From Flaveria trinervia (Eukaryota; Streptophyta; Magnoliopsida; Asterales; Asteraceae), in assembly GCA_025506515.1 (NCBI GenBank), contig CM046453.1:30923791-30987790 (forward strand): DNA of 64,000 bases, in the 5' to 3' direction. The translations under genes were made by a program, and so were the position numbers. Under the pieces are notes generated by a model that saw only the letters and a program-made list of their open reading frames with translations, ran no database searches and was not told the DNA's origin. This document shows positions 59,301-64,000 of this stretch, in pieces (the stretch's first letter is position 1; the number at the start of each line of letters is the position of its first letter).

Positions 59301-59705
59301 TTAGTAACCTGGCAGTGTAAGAAGCAGACCTCGGTTGCTTTGTCAACCTGTGAAGCCGAATACATTGCTGCTGCAAGCTGCTGCTCCCAATCATATGGAT
59401 TCAACAGCAAGTGTGGGATTACGGTTTGCGTTTCACTTCCACTCCTATATTTGTTGATAACTCTGCTGCGATTGCAGTCACTAAGAACCCGATCCAACAT
59501 CCTAAGACCAAACACATCAGAATCTAATATCACTTCATACGTGACTATTTTGAAAAGAACTTAATCGATGTGATAAAAAAACACTGATTTTCAACGCGCT
59601 GACCTCTATACAAAGGCTTTTGATAAACCATGTTTTCTATATCTCTTAGAGGTCAATGGTGTTAAAAAGAAAAGTGAGGTCATTCCTAAAGATGACCATG
59701 TATAG
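56330..59705 (+). pseudogene. pol: Copia pol (PR, INT, RT, RNase H), element F
   Basis: Protease WIVDSGASRHMTGN at about 56364-56405 keeps DSG. Pre-integrase finger HRRMGHINPRKMNHLI at about 56790. Integrase 56940-57420 with HMDLFGPVSTRS, RSDNGTEFKN and NGVAERK; a stop sits just before the last block. Linker 57720-58070. RT is open 58099-58734 (YLHDGAYRCFVSQFEPKY, GTKWVLKCKKDDQG, YQLDVKSAFLHGEI) and a CAG-to-TAG type stop lies two codons before YVDD (58738-58749). RNase H 58932-59705 with STCEAEYIAAASCCSQ, shifted after 59390. Ends at KDDHV-stop. Confidence 0.87.
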
Positions 59706-61120
59706 TCTGATGCGTCGCGTCTAGTTTCTCTTAAAATTTCTTTAATAATAGTGTTCTTTATGTTTAATTCTCTTGTTTTATTTAACGTTATTTCGTTAAT
59801 TACACTTAGTGTCGGTTCTTGCTCATTAAAATTCTAAAACGAAAACCCTTAGAGGTTTTAGTATTTTAGGGGGAGAATAGGTATGAAAAAAAACGAGGGA
59901 AAAGGAGAGGCAAGCCGATAATAAATAATATCGTACGTGTGATACCGATTTAACGTGTGGAATATGATAATACACAGGTACAAACCATTTGGGACTTTGA
60001 AAATCAAAATTGAAAAAGATACAAAGTTTAAGTATAAGTCTGAGTAATCTGAGCAATATAAAAGGAATATGATAGTTAAGCTAGCGACTACTAAGGTAAC
60101 AGATAGAAAGTAGACCTAGAGGTTGCTAGACCATAGCTGATATGTCGGTAGATTCAACACAATAGATGATTAGACCGTTTGGTGATCTCAAGATTAAACT
60201 AAAATGTTTGACTAGCTGTGGGAAACATCTTATCCCTGGTTAACACAATCAATAAGATTCCAATAAAGGGTGACGAGCATAATAAACACCACAAAAGTGT
60301 GCGTAAGACCAAAGCATGAGCAAAAGCACATAAAAAGAAGAAAATACAATCAAGTTGATAACCTAGGTTTTTGGTGAGATTTGTGCTAAAAGAAGAAAAA
60401 TTGGTCAAACAAGAAGATAGATTATGTGCCTCTCCGCTGTGCGGTGGCACTGACCTGAGGATAAGCATAACCTATATATTCTAGAACTCATTGTTGTTTG
60501 CCACATCTCTGATATGCGATGGCACTGACTTGAGGATTAGTTTCTCTTTGAAAATTCTATGAATAGTCGCGTCTTGAACACTACCCTAAGACCACTCAAA
60601 AATATCCAGAGGAATGTTGATTACCATATAAGTGTGGGAGTCACAAATGCTTGTTGAAATAAACAAACCACAAAACGATCACCGAACTGTGTTTAAAGTC
60701 TATGTATGGATTTAAGAGGACAAGTAGACTGACAATCACTGTGGCAACAATTCTTGAAAGTTCAAATCAATGTGGGGACCTAATAGTACTAGTATGATTT
60801 CCTAATCTTGCTAAATGACTCTAGATGAAAAACAAGAATAAAGCATCAAAGGTTTTAGGTAACTGGTCTCAAATGATTTGAATATCCTGTATGATTCCAG
60901 CTTGAATTGGTCCATGTATGGTTTGAAAGATTGAGGCTGCCCTCTGAGAAGAATTATTCCCTAGAGTTACATCTTAGGAATTAATCCTCACAAAAATACA
61001 AAAACATATATTAGTGTAATTTTCAGTGTCATTTCGTTTGTGTAAGAACAAAGTTAGTCGATTTCAGTTTTGTGTAGTAAGGGTCTATGTCATGGAAGTT
61101 GATAAGGGACCTTATCATCG
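59706..61120 (+). other. Spacer after pol, element F
   Basis: Same content as the A spacer. A purine tract AGGGGGAGAATAG lies at 59868-59880. The twin hairpin units are at 60426-60462, with stem GTGCC-TCT-CCGC-TGT-GCGG-T-GGCAC, and at 60499-60535. I see no conserved reading frame. Confidence 0.65.
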
Positions 61121-61124
61121 AAAA

Positions 61125-61610
61125 GGTCACGTCTGAGGTGACCACACGTGCTTTCAAATAAATGGATCACGTCTGAGGTGACAAAAGGTTTTAAAAAGAT
61201 CATGTTTGAGGTGATCTAAAGGTTTTAAGTCTAAATGATCATGTTTGAGATGATCAAATGTTCATAATGTTAAATTAACAAGTTAAAAGGGTTAAAAGTC
61301 AAATGGTCATAAAGTAAGGAAAATGTCAAGTGTATGACCCATTCGCACGACTGGACCTTGAGTATGGACCAATCATGCGAATGGACCATACTCATGCATT
61401 AAACAGCCGAATGGACATGAGTATGGACCATTCAACTGAATTACTTATACAAATGACCCATTCGGCTGATTGAGAGTGGGGAATGCACAAGTCGCGCGAC
61501 TGAACTCTAGTCGGACGACTGAAGGTGAGTAACTCATCCAATCGCACGACTGAGGTCGATTCGGCCGAATGAAATGAGCGAATGAGTCCAGTCGTACGAT
61601 TGAGTCCAAC
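61125..61610 (+). repeat. GGTCAC...GTGACC units and word array before the aORF TATA, element F
   Basis: Four units of the form GGTCACGTCTGAGGTGACC to GATCATGTTTGAGATGATC (61125-61265), then words such as CAGTCGTACGATTGAG and AATCGCACGACTGAGG (61330-61610), ending six bases before TATAAATA. Confidence 0.72.
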
Positions 61611-61615
61611 TTTAG

Positions 61616-61623
61616 TATAAATA
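61616..61623 (+). promoter_or_regulatory. TATA box upstream of aORF, element F
   Basis: TATAAATA in TTTAGTATAAATAGAGGG, 139 bases before the donor of the leader intron and about 700 before the ATG. Position and context match A at 5190. Confidence 0.6.
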
Positions 61624-61761
61624 GAGGGGGAGTCGGTCGCAGAGAATCATCACTCCCAAATTAACCCTAATTCGCACGACTGTCGTTACTATGCCAATTC
61701 TTCTTTAGATCTTTCTAGACCAATAATTATTGTGCACTGACGATTGCCACTGACTATACAA

Positions 61762-62319
61762 GTACAACGCGGTTCAATCCAGCCATCTCTTATTCAATTT
61801 GACGGAAAAATCAACAAGTTCGGTCCAAACCAAGAACCGATACTTGTTTGACAAAATAACCCAATTAATTCAAGCAATCAACCAAAACTAATGCTATTAT
61901 GTGCTAAGTTTAATGATTGCGAGTCCAATGAACCAAAACACGACATCTAATCATAAGAATTGGTCAAAATTTGAATTTGAATTGAACAGTAGTCTGTCAT
62001 GCGAATGGACAGGTTGATGAACTTCAGTCGCACGACTGAGTAGTGCGAATGGCTAAACCGCACGACTGAACCACGCGTATGAGTTCAGTTGCATGACTGA
62101 TATACACGAATGAGTGTACTTACGTATGAGCTCAGTTGCATGACAAGTCGTACGTATGAGGTAAGTCGCACGACTGGATTTCAGTCGCACTACTCATTCG
62201 CACGACTAGATCTCAGTCGCATAGTCTCATTCGCACGACAGTTCAAAAGAAATATTTACAAGTCCAAGTGATTCAAGATATTCTTATTCAACGGATACTA
62301 ACATTTTCTTTTGTAACAG
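61762..62319 (+). other. Predicted aORF leader intron, element F (558 bp)
   Basis: The donor reads TATACAA|GTACAACG, with the last exon base changed from G in A and G. The acceptor TTTTCTTTTGTAACAG| ends at 62319, immediately before the ATG. A perfect TACTAAC branch consensus lies at 62296-62302, 17 bases before the acceptor. A word array is at 61990-62240. Confidence 0.65.
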
Positions 62320-64000
62320 ATGACGAGTCGGTGGACAATGAGCACCAAGCACAATACCTGTGCTTATCTGGATCAGTCATCCAGACATGCACTTGACTTT
62401 GCTGGAATCATCTCTTTTCTTAGACACTCAAGGATCTCTCACGAAATCTCAACTCCATGCACACCGTACCGGTCTATTCAGCAGGCCTTCTGGGAAGGTG
62501 CTGTAGTTGATAGAACATCAGAGCCTCATCGAATCCATAGTTCGATATTTGGAGAGGCCATTGAGATCTCTAAGGAAGATCTCAAGATACTGCTGCAGCT
62601 TGGGGACGATGCTGAACGTCGCACAAGACTACACCCCCTCACTGTTAGAGGGTGCTTCCTGCGGGCCAAGTACGCTGGGGACATCAATGTAGGGGTGCTC
62701 AACAAGAGAAACCTATGTCCCCAGTTCAAGTACCTTGCAGATGTACTGCTTAAGAGCTTAGCGTCTCGAAAAGGAGGTTTTGATGAACTGTCCGATCAGA
62801 TCCAGAACGCATATGCTGCACTGGTGCTGAACCATCTATTCAGCTTCTCTAGGATGATCTTCACCTACTTGGTGAAGAACATTGAGGGGAAAGGGAAGGA
62901 GGGCTTCTACATGTACCCTCGCTTTATGCAGATGATTATAGACCAGAAGCTCCCTTCCTTGCCGAAGGAGAATGAAGATGCGGTGGTACTTGAGGTAATG
63001 GATGATACCACTTTGGGCAGGATGAAGGTTTATAGGGGGAAGCAGGTAAAGCCCCCTATGAGGAGACTATTTGGGCATCTGGCCCGGGAAGACTACGTGG
63101 CGCCGGCTAGGCGTAAATGGTGTCACGTTGATAGTGACTCTGAAGAAGAGCAGATACAGCTCCCTGATGATGACTCTGTTGATGATAACAGAGATGCTAG
63201 AGATGAAGGACCCACTCAACAAAGGGGTCCCACTATTGATATTCCACCTCCAGCATCTGCCCCCACTGGAGACGGAGCGAAGACTGCTGGGTTCCACCAG
63301 GATTTCATGCCTGGTGAGGAAGAAGATGAGTCAGATGAGGAGCCGCTGACTCGGACTATGAGAAGTAAAGTAGTTCCCACAGAACGAGGGCTCCGGGTGG
63401 TTGGTTAACGCCTAGGTGGATTGGGAGACACCACTGATGATCCTACTTATACTCCTGATCTGCCAGGCCGCACTATAGAGGGAGCATCCACCTCGACTGG
63501 ATCGAGGAAGAAGCAGATGGCTCAGCCCCATGGCTTGAAAAGGAAGAAACGCAGAATCACCTTTATCACCACCACAGCCACCATTCCTCCTACCACCACT
63601 ACCACCATTTCACCTACCACCACGACCACCATTCCACCTACCACCACTACCACCCTTCCATCCACCACCATATCATTCACACCTACATCACCACCACCAT
63701 CATCTATACCGCCTCCAATCTTCACCACAGTCACCACCACTATTAGTCAACCTACAGCACCATCCTCTTTCTCTCCATATCCATCAGGATTGCCTCTGCC
63801 TCCCAGTGGGGTAGAGGAACAGCTCTCAGCACTCAATCGAATGGTGCTAAGACTGTTAGCAGCAGATGAAGAGAAGACCAATCAAATAAGACAGCTGGTA
63901 GATCTCACCACTGTCCAATCTCAGCAGCTCACTCATCAGGCTCGATTGATTGATGAGCAGGCATATCGAATGTCTCAGCTCCAAGAGCAACATGCCAAAA
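62320..64000 (+). CDS. Extra ORF (aORF) of element F, unfinished at the window edge
   Basis: Open for 362 codons from ATG 62320, then one TAA at 63406-63408, then open in the same frame to the edge (561 codons in view). Residues 1-110 begin MTSRWTMSTKHNTCAYLDQS. The conserved block (about 110-260) has NLCPQFKYLADVLLKSLASR, LNHLFSFSRMIFTYLVKNIE and MYPRFMQMIIDQKLPSLPKE. Acidic Asp/Glu part about 270-355; a basic patch KRKKRR near 408; a Thr/Pro-rich part about 410-490; then a predicted coiled coil (LLAADEEKTNQIRQLVDLTT onward). No signal peptide or membrane helix. The basic patch could be a nuclear signal (inference). Function unknown; the near-open frame in an element whose pol has many stops suggests slower decay or later selection. 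Confidence 0.75.

Larger units (their letters stand above)
29749..64000 (+). mobile_element. Element F: family-P SIRE-like element, with E and G nested inside
   Basis: 5' LTR in two parts (29749-30283, 42873-43043), PBS, leader, gag in two parts (43532-43861, 54436-56314), pol (56330-59705), spacer, TATA, leader intron, and aORF from 62320 past the edge. The 3' LTR is outside. F is inserted in the leader region of D. This is the best template in the window for the family-P gene order. Confidence 0.88.

Noticed and set aside
62320..64000. Extra ORF as a viral envelope gene or as a captured host gene
   Set aside because: No signal peptide, membrane helix or known envelope motif; found in the same place in several elements, so not a single capture. 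Left as unknown function.

Overview
This window looks like a heterochromatic, transposon-filled stretch of a plant nuclear genome. I see no host gene, rRNA or tRNA gene. Almost every base belongs to Ty1/copia LTR retrotransposons. Most are large SIRE-like elements: a gag with two CCHC knuckles, a pol ordered PR-INT-RT-RH, and an extra ORF (aORF) after pol. The style of gag and aORF suggests a dicot, most likely Asteraceae; that is an inference from remembered family resemblance, not a search result.

I use letters for the elements. H (family Q, +) is the tail of an element ending in an LTR at 233-1248, inserted in A. A (family P, +) covers 1249-10055: the end of pol, a 1.9 kb spacer, aORF and 3' LTR; it lies inside the RT of D. 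D (family R, +) survives as 10056-11484 and 29035-29748. C (family P, -) covers 11485-29029, is inserted in D with 5-bp target duplications CCTAA, and has an internal deletion. B (another copia lineage, -) covers 11712-19878 and sits in the 3' LTR of C with target duplications CGTAG. F (family P, +) runs from 29749 past the right edge; its aORF is open almost to the end of the window. E (family Q, +) covers 30284-42867 and sits in the 5' LTR of F with target duplications TCCAA. G (family P) covers 43862-54435 inside the gag of F; its LTRs point right but its whole internal domain points left.

The most interesting signal is the organisation around aORF. Four copies in two families place a TATA box shortly before aORF. 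Three family-P copies share a GT-AG intron of about 540 bp in the aORF leader, one with a perfect TACTAAC branch site, and two copies share a second intron of about 148 bp. Family P also carries arrays of a degenerate self-complementary word (TCAGTCG-NN-CGACTGA type) in four non-coding places per element: the LTR just before its TATA, the gag leader, the spacer just before the aORF TATA, and the aORF intron. Family Q shows the same plan with a different word (CAGTAGTT/AACTACTG), and family R with CTTCCGAAG-like words. This suggests aORF is a separately transcribed, spliced gene sharing regulatory elements with the LTR promoter.

All gag and pol copies are broken by stops and frameshifts. E is odd because its LTRs are nearly identical downstream of the tandem repeats while its genes are riddled with indels, so some breaks may be sequencing errors. 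All coordinates come from reading by eye; LTR ends backed by TG...CA, PBS/PPT and target duplications are reliable to the base, others to about 10-30 bases.
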